64,000 nt of DNA from Salipiger profundus (GTDB taxonomy: Bacteria > Pseudomonadota > Alphaproteobacteria > Rhodobacterales > Rhodobacteraceae). The notes below the pieces were generated by a model that did not search any database, had not been told where the DNA came from, and worked only from the letters and a program-made list of their open reading frames with translations. The DNA lies in assembly GCF_001969385.1 (NCBI RefSeq), contig NZ_CP014796.1, positions 1,691,501-1,755,500 of the forward strand. Direction: 5' to 3'. This document shows, piece by piece, positions 54,036 through 64,000 of this stretch. Numbering within the stretch: position 1 is the first letter of the stretch; the number at the start of each line of letters is the position of its first letter. Made by a program: the position numbers and the translations under genes.

Positions 54036-55373
54036 ATGCAGCTTCACGCGAAATGGGCGCTTCTGCCCGATGGTTGGGCAGAGAACGTGGCGCTTGAGGT
54101 CGAGGGCGGTGCCATCGGCGCGGTCCGCCCCGGCGCCGCGCCACGGGGCGAAACGCTCGACGTTCTGATTCCCGGCACCTGCAACCTGCACAGCCACGCC
54201 TTCCAGCGCGGTTTCGCCGGGCTGACCGAGGCGCGCGGGCCGGGGCGTGACAGCTTCTGGACGTGGCGCGAGATGATGTATCGCTTCGCCCTGCAACTCG
54301 ACCCCGACGGCGCGCAGGCCATCGCCGAGATGGCCTATGTCGAGATGCTGGAGGCGGGCTTCACCCGCGTGGGCGAGTTCCATTACCTGCACCACGCGCC
54401 CGACGGGCGGGCCTACGACGATCCTGCGGAGATGTCGGCGCGGATCTTCGCGGCGGCCGAAGCGGCCGGGATCGCGCTCACGCACCTGCCGGTGTTCTAC
54501 GCCCACGGCGGCTTTGGCCCGGCTCCGGCGAGCGACGGCCAGCGCCGTTTCCTGCACGACCGCGACGCGTTCCTTGCGCTGGTCGCGCGCTGCGACGCGA
54601 TGGCCCGGCCCGGCGACGTGGTGGGCTACGCGCCGCATTCGCTGCGCGCTGCCGATGCCGCCGATCTCGCCGCGCTGGCCGAGGCGCTGCCGGGCCGCAA
54701 GGTGCACATCCACGTGGCGGAGCAGATTCCCGAGGTCGACGATTGCCTTGCCTTCTGCGGTCGGCGCCCGGTGCAGCGGTTGTTCGATGTGGCCGAGGTC
54801 GGCCCGGACTGGTGCCTCATCCACGCCACCCATCTGCTGGACGAAGAAGTGACGCAGATCGCCGGCTCGGGGGCCACGGTGGGGCTTTGCCCGGTGACCG
54901 AGGCGAACCTCGGCGACGGCATCTTCCCGGCTCAGACGTTTCTGGCGCAGGGCGGGCGGTTCGGCGTCGGTACCGACAGCAACGTGCGGATCGGGCTCGC
55001 CGACGAGCTGCGCTGCCTCGAGTATGGCCAGCGTCTCACCGCGCATGAGCGCAACGCGCTGGCGACCGCGCCGGGCTCGACCGGCACCCAGCTGCTGCGT
55101 CGGGCGCAGGAGGGGGGCGCACGGGCGCTCGGGGCCCCGGACGGCGGGCTGGTTCCCGGCGCGCCGGCGGACCTCGTGGCGCTGCGCGATCCGCTGGAGC
55201 TTGGCTCGGACGGGGCGCAGACCGTCGACCGCTGGCTCTTCGGTCCGGATATCGCGGTCGGCGACGTCTGGGTTGCCGGGCGCCGCCAGGTCCGCGAGGG
55301 CCGACACGTGGCGCGCGACCGGATCGCCGACCGCTTCGCGAGGACCGTGCGGCAGGTTCTGCACGACGGCTGA
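54036..55373 (+). CDS. hutF: Formimidoylglutamate deiminase
   Basis: Amidohydrolase (445 aa) converting N-formimidoyl-glutamate to N-formylglutamate and ammonia, feeding HutG. Metal motif [16 protein letters not shown], then [30 protein letters not shown] and [20 protein letters not shown] identify HutF. It is divergent from hutI and shares its operator region. Confidence 0.94.
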   Translation: MQLHAKWALLPDGWAENVALEVEGGAIGAVRPGAAPRGETLDVLIPGTCNLHSHAFQRGFAGLTEARGPGRDSFWTWREMMYRFALQLDPDGAQAIAEMAYVEMLEAGFTRVGEFHYLHHAPDGRAYDDPAEMSARIFAAAEAAGIALTHLPVFYAHGGFGPAPASDGQRRFLHDRDAFLALVARCDAMARPGDVVGYAPHSLRAADAADLAALAEALPGRKVHIHVAEQIPEVDDCLAFCGRRPVQRLFDVAEVGPDWCLIHATHLLDEEVTQIAGSGATVGLCPVTEANLGDGIFPAQTFLAQGGRFGVGTDSNVRIGLADELRCLEYGQRLTAHERNALATAPGSTGTQLLRRAQEGGARALGAPDGGLVPGAPADLVALRDPLELGSDGAQTVDRWLFGPDIAVGDVWVAGRRQVREGRHVARDRIADRFARTVRQVLHDG

Positions 55374-55428
55374 CCGTCGCGCGTCGCGGCGATTGCATGG
55401 GCCGGGGCGGCGCGCATAGTATCGCCGG

Positions 55429-56760
55429 ATGGACCCCCTTGCGACCGACAGCCCCGGCGATCAGACCGCGATGACGGACGAGGCCTGGCAGTCGGTGTTG
55501 CGCGCCGTCGATCAGACCTATTCCGAGCTCGTCGCCCACCAGGAGCGGCTGGAAGACCAGAACGCCGAGCTGAGCGCGGCGAAGCGGCTGATCGAGTCGG
55601 TGATGGCCTCGGTCAGCGACATCCTCATCGTGATCGATCGCGACGGCACCGTGGCCGAGGCCAGTGCCTCGCTGCGCGGGCTGGTCGGTGGCGAGGCCGG
55701 GGCGGTGATCGGCCAACCGGCCACGGGTGTCTTCGACACCGCCGGGGCCGAACTGCTGGCCGCCGCGCTCGGGCGGCTGCGGCTGCATCACGCGGTGACC
55801 CACTTCGAGGCAAGCATCCCCACCGAGACGGGCGCGCAGCCCTTCGACATCGCGCTGTCGCCGCGCATCGACGCGCGCGACCGCTTCGCCGGGGCGGTGC
55901 TCAGCGGTCGCCCACTGGGCGAGCTGCGCCGCGCCTACGCCGAGCTCGAGCTGTCGCACGAGCAGCTCAAGCAGGCGCAGAGCCAGATCGTCCGGAACGA
56001 GAAGCTCGCCTCGCTGGGACGGCTGCTGGCGGGCGTTGCGCACGAGCTGAACAACCCGATCAGCTTCGTCTACGCCAGCGTCCACGCGCTCGAGAAATAC
56101 GTCGGCCAGTTCGAGACCTACTTCCAGCAGGTGCAGTCCGGCGCCCCGCGCGAAGATCTGGTCCGGTTGCGCAACGACCTGAAGCTCGAGCGCGCGCTGG
56201 GCAACCTGTCGACCGCCATCCACGGCGCCCGCGAGGGCGCGGAGCGGGTGCGCGACATCGTCGCCGACCTGCGGAGGCTGTCGTCCGAGGGCAGCGGCGA
56301 GCGCGTCGCCTTCGACCTTGCCGAGACCGCGCGGGTGGGCGCGCGCTGGGTCGAGCGGGGCTCGAAGACCGGCGTCGCGGTGACCTTTTCCGGCGAAGAG
56401 GCGCTGCGGGTCTGCGGGGTGCCGGGGCACGTGCAGCAGATCGTGATGAACCTCGTGCAGAACGCCATCGACGCGGTGGACGGGGTGCCCGATCCGGCGG
56501 TGCGCATCGACCTCGACCGGGCGGCGGGCATGGCGCGGCTGACGGTCTCGGACAACGGACCGGGCATTCCCGAGGCGCAGCGCGCGGCGGTTTTCGACCC
56601 GTTCTTCACCACCAAGCCGGTGGGCAAGGGCACCGGGCTGGGGCTTTCCATCAGTGCCAAGATCGCGGATGAACATGGCGGGCAGCTGTCGCTGCTGCCG
56701 GGGCCGGGCGCGGTGTTCCTGCTGGAGCTGCCCCTTGCCCACGAACCGGGAGAAAGCTGA
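55429..56760 (+). CDS. hupT: Sensor histidine kinase HupT
   Basis: Soluble PAS-domain kinase (443 aa) that with HupUV senses H2 and, in Rhodobacter, represses hydrogenase by phosphorylating HupR. The PAS domain spans about 55-165, a coiled coil about 165-192, the H-box is [12 protein letters not shown] (His205), the N-box [11 protein letters not shown], and the ATP lid [11 protein letters not shown]. No membrane segment. It joins hupU without a gap. The partner regulator HupR is not in the window and is usually further downstream. Confidence 0.9.
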   Translation: MDPLATDSPGDQTAMTDEAWQSVLRAVDQTYSELVAHQERLEDQNAELSAAKRLIESVMASVSDILIVIDRDGTVAEASASLRGLVGGEAGAVIGQPATGVFDTAGAELLAAALGRLRLHHAVTHFEASIPTETGAQPFDIALSPRIDARDRFAGAVLSGRPLGELRRAYAELELSHEQLKQAQSQIVRNEKLASLGRLLAGVAHELNNPISFVYASVHALEKYVGQFETYFQQVQSGAPREDLVRLRNDLKLERALGNLSTAIHGAREGAERVRDIVADLRRLSSEGSGERVAFDLAETARVGARWVERGSKTGVAVTFSGEEALRVCGVPGHVQQIVMNLVQNAIDAVDGVPDPAVRIDLDRAAGMARLTVSDNGPGIPEAQRAAVFDPFFTTKPVGKGTGLGLSISAKIADEHGGQLSLLPGPGAVFLLELPLAHEPGES

Positions 56761-57750
56761 ATGAACGTCCTCTGGCTGCAATCGGCGGGCTGCGGCGGCT
56801 GCACCATGTCGCTGCTCTGCGCCGAAAACCCGAACGTGCTCGACACGCTGGGTGACGGCGGGATCGAGTTCCTCTGGCATCCGTCGCTTTCCATCGAGAC
56901 TGGCGCCGAGGTCGTGGCGCTGCTGTCTGCGGTCGAACGCGGCGAGATCCCGCTCGACGTGCTCTGCTTCGAGGGCTCGGTGGCCACCGGGCCGCGCGGC
57001 ACCGGACGCTACCACATGCTCGCCGGCACCGGGCGGGCGATGCTCGACTGGCTGCGGGCACTGGCGCCACGGGCGGAGCACGTCGTCGCGGTCGGCACCT
57101 GCGCCGCCTACGGCGGGATCACTGCCGCAGGCGGCAACCCGGCGGGCGCGATGGGGCTGCAATACGACGGGCGCGCGCGGGGCGGCGCGCTGTCGGAGGC
57201 GTTCACATCGCGCTCGGGGCTGCCGGTGATCAACGTCGCGGGCTGTCCGACCCATCCGGCCTGGGTGACCGAGACGCTGCTGATGCTGGCGGGCGGGGCG
57301 CTCGGGGCGGGGGATCTCGATGCCTTCGGACGGCCTCGGTTCTACGCCGACCACCTCGTGCACCATGGCTGTACCAAGAACGAATACTACGAGTACAAGG
57401 CCTCGGCCCGGCAGCTCTGCGAGATCGGCTGCATGATGGAGCATCTCGGCTGCGTCGGCACGCAGGCGGTGGGCGACTGCAACATCCGCCCGTGGAACGG
57501 CGAGGGCTCCTGCACGCGCGGCAACTATCCCTGCATCGCCTGCACCTCGCCCGAGTTCGAGGAGCCGGGCCACCCTTTCACCGAGACGCCGACCATCGCC
57601 GGCATCCCCGTGGGGCTGCCCTCGGACATGCCGAAGGCGTGGTTCATGGCGCTGGCCTCGCTGTCCAAGGCGGCGACGCCGAAGCGGATCGACGTGAACG
57701 CGCATTCCGACCGCATCCGCGTGGTGCCGAACCTCAAGGGGCGCAAATGA
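56761..57750 (+). CDS. hupU: Regulatory (H2-sensing) NiFe hydrogenase small subunit
   Basis: Small subunit (329 aa) of the cytoplasmic H2 sensor (HupU/HoxB). It starts directly with LWLQSAGCGGCTMSLLCAE and lacks a Tat signal, as sensors do. FeS-cluster Cys motifs follow: VGTCAAYGG, VAGCPTHP, HHGCTKNEYYEYKA, the EIGCMMEHLGCVGTQAVGDC stretch and NYPCIACTSP. It overlaps hupV by 3 bp. Confidence 0.93.
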   Translation: MNVLWLQSAGCGGCTMSLLCAENPNVLDTLGDGGIEFLWHPSLSIETGAEVVALLSAVERGEIPLDVLCFEGSVATGPRGTGRYHMLAGTGRAMLDWLRALAPRAEHVVAVGTCAAYGGITAAGGNPAGAMGLQYDGRARGGALSEAFTSRSGLPVINVAGCPTHPAWVTETLLMLAGGALGAGDLDAFGRPRFYADHLVHHGCTKNEYYEYKASARQLCEIGCMMEHLGCVGTQAVGDCNIRPWNGEGSCTRGNYPCIACTSPEFEEPGHPFTETPTIAGIPVGLPSDMPKAWFMALASLSKAATPKRIDVNAHSDRIRVVPNLKGRK

Positions 57751-59183
57751 GCGGGCGGCAGCTTCTGGTCGGACCGTTCAACCGCGTCGAGGGCGACCTC
57801 GAGGTGCGGCTCGACATCGCAGACGGGGTGGTGCGTTCGGCGCAGGTGAACTCGCCGCTGTTCCGCGGCTTCGAGATGATGATGCAGGGCAAGGACCCGC
57901 GCGACGCGCTGACCGTCACGCCCCGGATCTGCGGCATCTGCTCGATCAGCCAGTCGACGGCGGCGGCGCTGGCGCTGGCCGATGTCTCGGGCGCCTCGAT
58001 GCCGCCGCAAGGCGCGCTGGCGGCGGCGCTGCTGCACGGGGTCGAGAACCTCTGCGATCACATCAGCCACTTCGCGCTGTTCTTCATGCCGGACTTCGCC
58101 CGGCCGGTCTATGCCGGGCGCGCGTGGCACGACCGGGCGGTGGCGCGGTTCACCGCGCAGCAAGGCTCGGCCGCGCGCAGCCTGCTCGATGCGCGGGCGC
58201 AGCTTTTTCATATCGTCGGTCTGCTGGGCGGCAAGTGGCCGCACACGCTGGCGATCCAGCCAGGCGGCGTGACCCGTGCGCCCGACGCGCGCGACCGCAT
58301 CCGCATCCAGACCACCCTGCGCGCGGCGCGGCGGGTGCTCGAGGCGGAGCTCTTCGGCGGTGCCTCGCTGGAGGATTTCACCAAGCTCGAAAGCATCGCG
58401 GGGCTCGAGGCTTGGGATGCCGGAGACGTCGGGCTGTTCAACACCATCTCGGCGGACCTCGGGCTCGGCGCGCTGGGTGCGGGGCCGAAACGCTACCTCT
58501 CCTGCGGGGCCTATCCGCTGGCCGGCGGACGCATGACCAGGGCCGGCGTCTGGGAGGCGGGGGCGGTCACCGCGTTCGACCCCGACGCCATCGTCGAGGA
58601 CGTCAGCCACGCCTGGATGCTCGGCGCGGCGGCGCATCCGGCACAGGGTGTCACCCTGCCGGACGAGGAGATGTCGGCGCCCGGGTATTCCTGGTGCAAG
58701 GCGCCGCGGCTCGCCGGGCGCACGGTCGAGGTCGGGGCGCTGGCGCGGCAGGCGGTGGACGGGCACTCGCTGGCGGTGGCGCTCGCCGCCGAGGGCGGGG
58801 TGCGCGCGCGCATCGGCGGGCGGCTGCTCGAGATTGCGCGGACGGTACTCTGGCTGCAGGACTGGGCGGCGGCGCTCGATCCGTCCGAGAGGTTCATGGC
58901 GGACCCGATCCCCGAGCCGCGTGCGGGCAGCGGTGTCGGGTTGGTCGAGGCGGCGCGGGGCACGCTCGGGCATTGGCTGCGGGTCGAGGCCGGTCGGGTC
59001 GCGGGCTACCAGATCGTCGCGCCGACCACGTGGAATTTCTCGCCGCGCGACGCGGCGGGCGTGCCGGGGCCGGTCGAGGCGGCGCTGGTGGGCACGCCGG
59101 TGGGGGCGGAGGAGAGAACGCCGGTGGCGGTGCAGCACGTGGTGCGGAGTTTCGATCCATGCATGGTCTGCACGGTGCACTGA
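57747..59183 (+). CDS. hupV: Regulatory (H2-sensing) NiFe hydrogenase large subunit
   Basis: Large subunit (478 aa) of the H2 sensor (HupV/HoxC), holding the Ni-Fe site. The L1 motif is PRICGICSISQS and the L2 motif at the very end is DPCMVCTVH. The protein stops after that His, with no C-terminal extension, so it needs no maturation protease; this is characteristic of regulatory hydrogenases. It is coupled to hupU. Confidence 0.93.
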   Translation: MSGRQLLVGPFNRVEGDLEVRLDIADGVVRSAQVNSPLFRGFEMMMQGKDPRDALTVTPRICGICSISQSTAAALALADVSGASMPPQGALAAALLHGVENLCDHISHFALFFMPDFARPVYAGRAWHDRAVARFTAQQGSAARSLLDARAQLFHIVGLLGGKWPHTLAIQPGGVTRAPDARDRIRIQTTLRAARRVLEAELFGGASLEDFTKLESIAGLEAWDAGDVGLFNTISADLGLGALGAGPKRYLSCGAYPLAGGRMTRAGVWEAGAVTAFDPDAIVEDVSHAWMLGAAAHPAQGVTLPDEEMSAPGYSWCKAPRLAGRTVEVGALARQAVDGHSLAVALAAEGGVRARIGGRLLEIARTVLWLQDWAAALDPSERFMADPIPEPRAGSGVGLVEAARGTLGHWLRVEAGRVAGYQIVAPTTWNFSPRDAAGVPGPVEAALVGTPVGAEERTPVAVQHVVRSFDPCMVCTVH

Positions 59184-59197
59184 CGGCGCGGGCGGCA

Positions 59198-59262
59198 GGG
59201 GGCTCTGCCCCCGTCCGCGCGGGGCGCGCGGACTCCCCCGAGGGTATTTGGAAACCGGAGAA
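59198..59262. repeat. Rhodobacterales-type intergenic double hairpin element
   Basis: GGGGGC-TCT-GCCCCC (59198-59212) and GTCCGCGC/GCGCGGAC (59213-59220, 59226-59233) are followed by TCCCCCGAGGGTATTTGG. I recall this hairpin-plus-GAGGGTATTT layout between genes of this group. It may attenuate transcription between hupV and hypF. Copies elsewhere cannot be checked here. Confidence 0.55.
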
Positions 59263-59274
59263 GGGCTGGGCGTG

Positions 59275-61536
59275 GTGACGGGACGGAAAATCCGCGTGCG
59301 CGGACAGGTGCAGGGCGTGGGCTTCCGGCCTTTCGTCTGGCAGCTTGCGCGGCGCTTAGGCCTGTCGGGCGAGGTGTCGAACGACGCCGAGGGGGTTCTG
59401 GTGCTGGCCGCGGGGCCGGGGCTCGACGCCTTCGAGCGGGCCCTGAGGGAAGAGGCGCCGCCGCTGGCGCGGGTCGACGGTGTCGAGAGCGTCGCGGCGG
59501 AGGTCGCGGGCGCGGGCTTCCGGATCGTCGCCTCGGGCGGGCCGGGAGCAGAGACGCGGGTGACGCCGGACGCGGCGAGCTGCGCGGACTGCGTGGCAGA
59601 GGTGTTCAGGGGCGGGCGGCGCGCGGGCTATGCCTTTACCAACTGCACCCATTGCGGACCCCGCTACAGCATCCTGCGCGGGCTGCCTTACGACCGGGCG
59701 CAGACCACGATGGCCGGCTTCGCGATGTGTGCCGCCTGCGGTGCGGAATACGACGACCCCGCGGACCGCAGGTTTCACGCGCAGCCGATCGCCTGCCCGG
59801 CCTGCGGGCCTCGGGTCTGGTTCGAGCGGGAGGGGCGCGAGGTCCCGGGCGACGCGGTGGCGCTGGCGGCGGAGGTGCTGGCGCGTGGCGGAATCGTCGC
59901 GGTGAAGGGCTTGGGCGGATTCCACCTTGCCTGCGACGCGACCGATCCAATGGCGGTGGCGTTGCTGCGGGAACGCAAGCGGCGACCGGCGAAGCCCTTC
60001 GCGCTGATGGCGCCTTTTGGGGTAGTGCAGGCCCATACCCGGGTCTCGGCGGCGGAGGCGACTTTGCTGGCGGACCCTGCCGCGCCGATCGTGCTTTTGC
60101 AGAAGGCGGGGCTCGCGCTGCCCGAGGGGCTTGCGCCGGGGCAGGACGCGCTCGGATGGATGCTGCCCTACACGCCTCTGCACCACCTGCTGTGCGCTGC
60201 GGTTGACCGGCCGCTGGTAATGACCAGCGGCAACCTCTCCGGTGCGCCGCAGGCGATCGGCAACGGCGAGGCGCGCGAGATGCTCGCGGCCTTTGCCGAC
60301 GGCTTCGTGATGCATGACCGCGACATCGCGCGGCGGCTCGACGACAGCGTCGAGCGGATCACGCCGGAGGGGCCGATGGTGCTGCGCCGGGCGCGGGGGC
60401 GCGTGCCGGGGACGCTGCCGTTGCCGGAAGGGTTCGGGGGCGCGCCGCAGGTGGTGGCCCATGGCGGTCAGATGAAGGCGGCGATCTGTCTCGTGAAGAA
60501 CGGGCAGGCGCTGCTTGGCCATCATCTCGGCGAACTGGACGAGGCGCTGACCTGGGAGGCCTTCCTGCAGGCCGACCGTGATTATGCCGCGCTCTTCGAC
60601 CACCGGCCCGAGGTGGTCGCGGTCGATTTGCATCCGGAGTATCGGGCGACGCAGCACGGGCGGGCGCGGGCGGATCGCGAGGGGCTGCGGCTGGAAGAGG
60701 TGCAGCACCATCACGCGCATCTGGCGTCCTGTCTGGCGGAGAATGGCTGGCCCTTGGATGGCGGGAAGGTGGCGGGGATCATCCTCGACGGGACCGGGCT
60801 TGGTAGCGACGGCACGCTGTGGGGCGGAGAGGTTCTGCTTGGCGACTATCGCGGGTTCGAGCGGCGGGCGTGGTTGACGCCTGCGCCCTTGATCGGCGGC
60901 GATATGGCGGCGCGGGAGCCTTGGAGGAATGCGCTGGTGCGGCTTGATCAGGCGGGGCTGTCCGATTGGGCGGATGAGATGTTTGCCGACAAGCCGCTGG
61001 CGATGGCGCGGATGGCGGCGCAGCGGGGGGTGAACGCGCCGTTGTCCTCTTCGGCAGGTCGTCTCTTCGACGCCGTGGCGGCTTGTCTCGGGATCTGCGC
61101 GGAAGGGCAGAGCTACGAGGGCGAGGCGGCGATGCGGCTGGAGGCGCTGGCGGCGGCTGCACCGGAGGCCGGCCACCCTGGCCATGACTTCGGCATCGGT
61201 GACGCCGGCGCGGGGCTGAGGATCGATCCGTCGCCCATGATACGGCAGCTCTGCGAGGAACTCGGTGCGGGCTGCGCGCCCGGGACGATTGCCCGGCGCT
61301 TCCATGCGGGCCTCGCGCGGGCCTTGGCCGCGCCTGCCCGGGCGCTGGTCGAGACCGGCGAGGCCAAGGCCGTCGCGCTCACGGGCGGGTGTTTCCAGAA
61401 CGCCCTGCTTCTCGATGAGGCGCTGCGGGCGCTCGACGGCGTGCCCGTGCTGTTCCACCGCAAGACACCGGCCAATGATGGCGGGCTGGCGCTGGGGCAG
61501 GCGCTCGTGGCACTGGCGCGTATGGAAAGCGACTGA
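59275..61536 (+). CDS. hypF: Carbamoyltransferase HypF (hydrogenase maturation)
   Basis: HypF (753 aa) makes the thiocarboxamide on HypE used for the CN ligands of NiFe hydrogenase. Domains: acylphosphatase about 5-90 ([14 protein letters not shown]), two zinc fingers (C103/C106/C124/C127 and C152/C155/C174/C177), a YrdC-like domain about 195-375, and a Kae1-like C-terminal domain with [12 protein letters not shown] and [13 protein letters not shown]. No ATG fits; GTG at 59275 (or 59272) follows AAGGG. It lies between hupV and hupS as in Rhodobacter. Confidence 0.93.
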   Translation: MTGRKIRVRGQVQGVGFRPFVWQLARRLGLSGEVSNDAEGVLVLAAGPGLDAFERALREEAPPLARVDGVESVAAEVAGAGFRIVASGGPGAETRVTPDAASCADCVAEVFRGGRRAGYAFTNCTHCGPRYSILRGLPYDRAQTTMAGFAMCAACGAEYDDPADRRFHAQPIACPACGPRVWFEREGREVPGDAVALAAEVLARGGIVAVKGLGGFHLACDATDPMAVALLRERKRRPAKPFALMAPFGVVQAHTRVSAAEATLLADPAAPIVLLQKAGLALPEGLAPGQDALGWMLPYTPLHHLLCAAVDRPLVMTSGNLSGAPQAIGNGEAREMLAAFADGFVMHDRDIARRLDDSVERITPEGPMVLRRARGRVPGTLPLPEGFGGAPQVVAHGGQMKAAICLVKNGQALLGHHLGELDEALTWEAFLQADRDYAALFDHRPEVVAVDLHPEYRATQHGRARADREGLRLEEVQHHHAHLASCLAENGWPLDGGKVAGIILDGTGLGSDGTLWGGEVLLGDYRGFERRAWLTPAPLIGGDMAAREPWRNALVRLDQAGLSDWADEMFADKPLAMARMAAQRGVNAPLSSSAGRLFDAVAACLGICAEGQSYEGEAAMRLEALAAAAPEAGHPGHDFGIGDAGAGLRIDPSPMIRQLCEELGAGCAPGTIARRFHAGLARALAAPARALVETGEAKAVALTGGCFQNALLLDEALRALDGVPVLFHRKTPANDGGLALGQALVALARMESD

Positions 61537-61591
61537 CCGGAGGCAGGGGTGCTCCGGCAGGGAAATGACCGGCGATACGGGGCTGCGCGGC

Positions 61592-61604
61592 ACTCAAGTC
61601 ATTG
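61592..61604 (+). promoter_or_regulatory. IHF-like site upstream of hupS
   Basis: ACTCAAGTCATTG matches the IHF consensus WATCAANNNNTTR with one mismatch. In Rhodobacter capsulatus IHF assists activation of hupSL by HupR. It is about 140 bp before the hupS start. I could not locate a clear HupR site or -35/-10 pair nearby. Confidence 0.35.
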
Positions 61605-61741
61605 TTCGGAAATGCGTTTTCCTGTTGCCTGCAATTCGGGCGAAAGGCTTCCGCACACGGCGGCATACCATGATGCTGTATCAACCGCGGGCGGCCCTGG
61701 GCCGTCCTGCGCGGGACAGCTACATGGAGGAGGGCGCCAGC

Positions 61742-62827
61742 TTGAGCCAGATCGAAACCTTCTACGAGGTCATGCGGAGCCAGGGCATCACCCGGCGCAG
61801 TTTCATGAAGTACTGCTCGCTGACCGCCGCCGCGCTGGGCCTCGGCCCCGCCTTCGTGCCGAAGATCGCGCACGCGATGGAGACCAAGCCGCGCACCCCC
61901 GTCATCTGGGTGCACGGGCTGGAGTGCACCTGCTGCTCCGAGAGCTTCATCCGCAGCGCCCACCCGTTGGCCAAGGATGTCGTGCTGTCGATGATCTCGC
62001 TGGACTACGACGACACGCTGATGGCTGCCGCCGGGCACCAGGCCGAGGCCGCGCTTCAGGACACCATCGACAAGTACAAGGGGAACTACATCCTCGCGGT
62101 CGAGGGCAACCCGCCGCTGAATGAGGACGGCATGTACTGCATCGTCGGGGGCAGGCCCTTCGTCGATCAGCTGCGCCACGCGGCCGAGCACGCCAAGGCG
62201 ATCATCTCGTGGGGGGCCTGCGCCTCCTACGGCTGCGTGCAGGCGGCCAAGCCGAACCCGACGCGGGCGACGCCGGTGCACAAGGTCATCACCGACAAGC
62301 CGATCATCAAGGTTCCGGGCTGCCCGCCCATCGCCGAGGTCATGACCGGCGTCATCACCTACATGCTGACCTTCGACCGGCTGCCCGAGCTCGACCGGCA
62401 GGGCCGGCCGGCGATGTTCTACTCCCAGCGGATCCACGACAAGTGCTACCGGCGGCCGCATTTCGATGCGGGCCAGTTCGTCGAGCACTGGGACGACGAG
62501 AACGCGCGGAAGGGCTACTGCCTCTACAAGATGGGCTGCAAGGGCCCGACCACCTACAACGCCTGCTCGACGGTGCGCTGGAACGAGGGCGTTTCCTTCC
62601 CGATCCAGTCGGGCCACGGCTGCATCGGCTGCTCGGAAGACGGCTTCTGGGATCAGGGCAGCTTCTACAACCGCGTGACCGACCTCACCCAGTTCGGCGT
62701 CGAGGCGAATGCCGACAAGGTGGGCCTCACGGCGGCGGGCGTCGTCGGCGGAGGCATCGCGCTTCACGCGGCGGTGTCGGCGCTGAAGTCGGCCCAGAAG
62801 AAGACCCAGTCGAAAGAGGAGGTGTAA
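61742..62827 (+). CDS. hupS: Uptake NiFe hydrogenase small subunit
   Basis: Small subunit (361 aa) of the membrane-bound H2-uptake hydrogenase, carrying electrons through FeS clusters to cytochrome b. The Tat signal is [20 protein letters not shown], cleaved near AHAMETKP. The proximal cluster motif is [13 protein letters not shown], with further Cys in [26 protein letters not shown] and [13 protein letters not shown]. The C-terminus has an anchor helix. I chose TTG at 61742 because GGAGGAGGG lies just before it and the family begins near SQIETFY; ATG at 61724 would add six residues but has a poor SD. Confidence 0.93.
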   Translation: MSQIETFYEVMRSQGITRRSFMKYCSLTAAALGLGPAFVPKIAHAMETKPRTPVIWVHGLECTCCSESFIRSAHPLAKDVVLSMISLDYDDTLMAAAGHQAEAALQDTIDKYKGNYILAVEGNPPLNEDGMYCIVGGRPFVDQLRHAAEHAKAIISWGACASYGCVQAAKPNPTRATPVHKVITDKPIIKVPGCPPIAEVMTGVITYMLTFDRLPELDRQGRPAMFYSQRIHDKCYRRPHFDAGQFVEHWDDENARKGYCLYKMGCKGPTTYNACSTVRWNEGVSFPIQSGHGCIGCSEDGFWDQGSFYNRVTDLTQFGVEANADKVGLTAAGVVGGGIALHAAVSALKSAQKKTQSKEEV

Positions 62828-62830
62828 GCC

Positions 62831-64000
62831 ATGGTCGTGCAAACCCCCAACGGCTTCACGCTCGACAATTCCGGCAAGCGCGTGGTGGTCGACCCGGTCA
62901 CCCGGATCGAAGGCCACATGCGCTGCGAGGTGAACGTCGACGACAACAACATGATCACCAACGCGGTGAGCACCGGGACCATGTGGCGCGGGCTCGAGGT
63001 CATTCTCAAGGGACGCGATCCGCGCGATGCATGGGCCTTTACCGAGCGCATCTGCGGCGTCTGCACCGGCACCCACGCGCTGACGAGCGTGCGCGCGGTG
63101 GAGGATGCGCTTGGCATCACCATCCCGGACAACGCCAACTCGATCCGCAACATGATGCAGCTGGCGCTGCAGATGCATGACCACATCGTGCATTTCTACC
63201 ACCTGCACGCGCTCGACTGGGTGAACCCGGTGAACGCGCTCAAGGCGGACCCCAAGGCGACCTCTGAGCTGCAGCAGTCGGTGAGCCCGTCACATCCGCT
63301 GTCGAGCCCGGGCTATTTCCGCGACGTGCAAAACCGTCTGAAGAAATTCGTGGAATCGGGCCAGCTCGGCCTGTTCAAGAACGGCTACTGGGACAACCCC
63401 GCCTATCTGCTGCCGCCCGAGGCGGACCTGATGGCGACGACGCATTACCTCGAGGCGCTGGATCTTCAGAAGGAGATCGTGAAGATCCACACGATCTTCG
63501 GCGGCAAGAACCCGCACCCGAACTGGCTGGTGGGCGGTGTGCCGTGTCCGATCAACGTGCATTCGGTGGGCGCGGTCGGCGCGATCAACATGGAGCGGCT
63601 GAACCTGGTCAGCTCCATCATCGACCTGTGCGACCAGTTCAACAAGAACGTCTACATCCCCGACGTGAAGGCGATCGGCGGGTTCTACCGCAACTGGCTC
63701 TACGGCGGCGGGCTGTCGTCGCAGGCGTGCCTTGCCTACGGCGACATCCCCGAGCATCCGAACGATTTCTCGGCCGAACAGCTGCACCTGCCGCGCGGCG
63801 CGATCATCAACGGCGACCTGACGCAGGTGCATGACGTCGATCCGCGCGATCCCGAGCAGGTTCAGGAATTCGTCGATCATTCCTGGTATACCTACGGCGA
63901 GGCCGGTCGCGGCCTGCATCCCTGGGATGGCGTGACCGAGCCGAAATACGAGCTTGGCCCCAATGCCAAGGGCACGCGCACCGACATCAAGGAACTGGAC
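62831..64000 (+). CDS. hupL: Uptake NiFe hydrogenase large subunit (3' truncated)
   Basis: Large catalytic subunit; 390 codons are in the window and the frame stays open to the last base (full length about 597). The L1 motif [20 protein letters not shown] (Ni ligands) is present; the C-terminal L2 motif and the protease-cleaved extension lie outside. [20 protein letters not shown] and [18 protein letters not shown] are typical of group 1 uptake enzymes. It starts 3 bp after hupS, so the two are coupled. Confidence 0.95.
   Translation, partial: MVVQTPNGFTLDNSGKRVVVDPVTRIEGHMRCEVNVDDNNMITNAVSTGTMWRGLEVILKGRDPRDAWAFTERICGVCTGTHALTSVRAVEDALGITIPDNANSIRNMMQLALQMHDHIVHFYHLHALDWVNPVNALKADPKATSELQQSVSPSHPLSSPGYFRDVQNRLKKFVESGQLGLFKNGYWDNPAYLLPPEADLMATTHYLEALDLQKEIVKIHTIFGGKNPHPNWLVGGVPCPINVHSVGAVGAINMERLNLVSSIIDLCDQFNKNVYIPDVKAIGGFYRNWLYGGGLSSQACLAYGDIPEHPNDFSAEQLHLPRGAIINGDLTQVHDVDPRDPEQVQEFVDHSWYTYGEAGRGLHPWDGVTEPKYELGPNAKGTRTDIKELD

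Noticed and set aside
55036..57705. 889-codon open frame on the minus strand opposite hutF, hupT and hupU
   Set aside because: Antisense to three well-conserved genes; its composition is typical of a GC-driven spurious frame.
61605..61741. HupR-type site TTG-N5-CAA or a sigma54 promoter before hupS
   Set aside because: The nearest match is TTG-N4-CAA (61625-61634), one base short, and no GG-N10-GC pair was found at a sensible place.
1..64000. CRISPR arrays, transposons, integrases, tRNA or rRNA genes
   Set aside because: No regularly spaced repeats, transposase or integrase motifs, cloverleaf sequences or rRNA stretches were seen anywhere in the window.

Overview
The window is high-GC, densely packed alphaproteobacterial DNA, most likely from Rhodobacterales (roseobacter/Paracoccaceae type). 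This rests on the hupTUV-hypF-hupSL gene order, the hut cluster with a HutC regulator, many binding-protein ABC operons, an FMN-riboswitch-controlled ribH2, and a GC-rich double-hairpin element (59198-59262) of a kind I recall between genes in this group. I saw no rRNA, tRNA, CRISPR array, transposase or integrase.

Layout. (1) 1-1822: end of a ribose/polyol-type ABC transporter (permease, binding protein). (2) 1967-7955: a GFA-family zinc protein, then a sugar-phosphate module: class II aldolase, class I bisphosphatase, RpiB and triose-phosphate isomerase leftward, with a divergent transketolase. The isomerase and RpiB resemble the EryH/EryI pair of erythritol catabolism; no RuBisCO or phosphoribulokinase is present. 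(3) 8091-10760: ribH2 under an FMN riboswitch, and an EF-G-like GTPase. (4) 10981-16729: an eutB/eutC-like pair facing a PhnCDE-type transporter (phosphonate or putative selenate) with a TetR regulator and a clear operator. (5) 17216-21891: a 58-aa ORF with its own promoter and terminator, then a three-gene cassette (alpha/beta hydrolase, caspase-like C14 peptidase, large unrecognised protein). This is the best candidate for an undescribed system. (6) 21907-25523: altronate/tagaturonate genes under a double-wHTH GntR/FCD regulator. (7) 25753-33536: a sugar import and oxidation operon of unknown substrate with its own GntR/FCD regulator. (8) 33621-40218: a glucose/mannose-type ABC transporter divergent from an OmpR-type two-component system; two tandem 10-bp repeats lie between them. 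(9) 40294-43767: a carboxymuconolactone-decarboxylase-fold protein, an NtaA/DszA-type flavin monooxygenase and a GlcD-type FAD dehydrogenase. (10) 44021-55373: histidine utilisation, comprising an amino-acid ABC transporter, HutC, a LysR regulator, hutIHGU leftward and hutF rightward. (11) 55429-64000: H2-sensing HupT/HupU/HupV, the maturation factor HypF, and the uptake hydrogenase HupS and HupL; hupL runs off the window.

The region reads as accessory carbon and energy metabolism of a nutritionally flexible heterotroph able to oxidise H2. Each transport operon has its own regulator and recognisable operator-like repeats, and four of the ABC operons carry a strong stem-loop next to the binding-protein gene.
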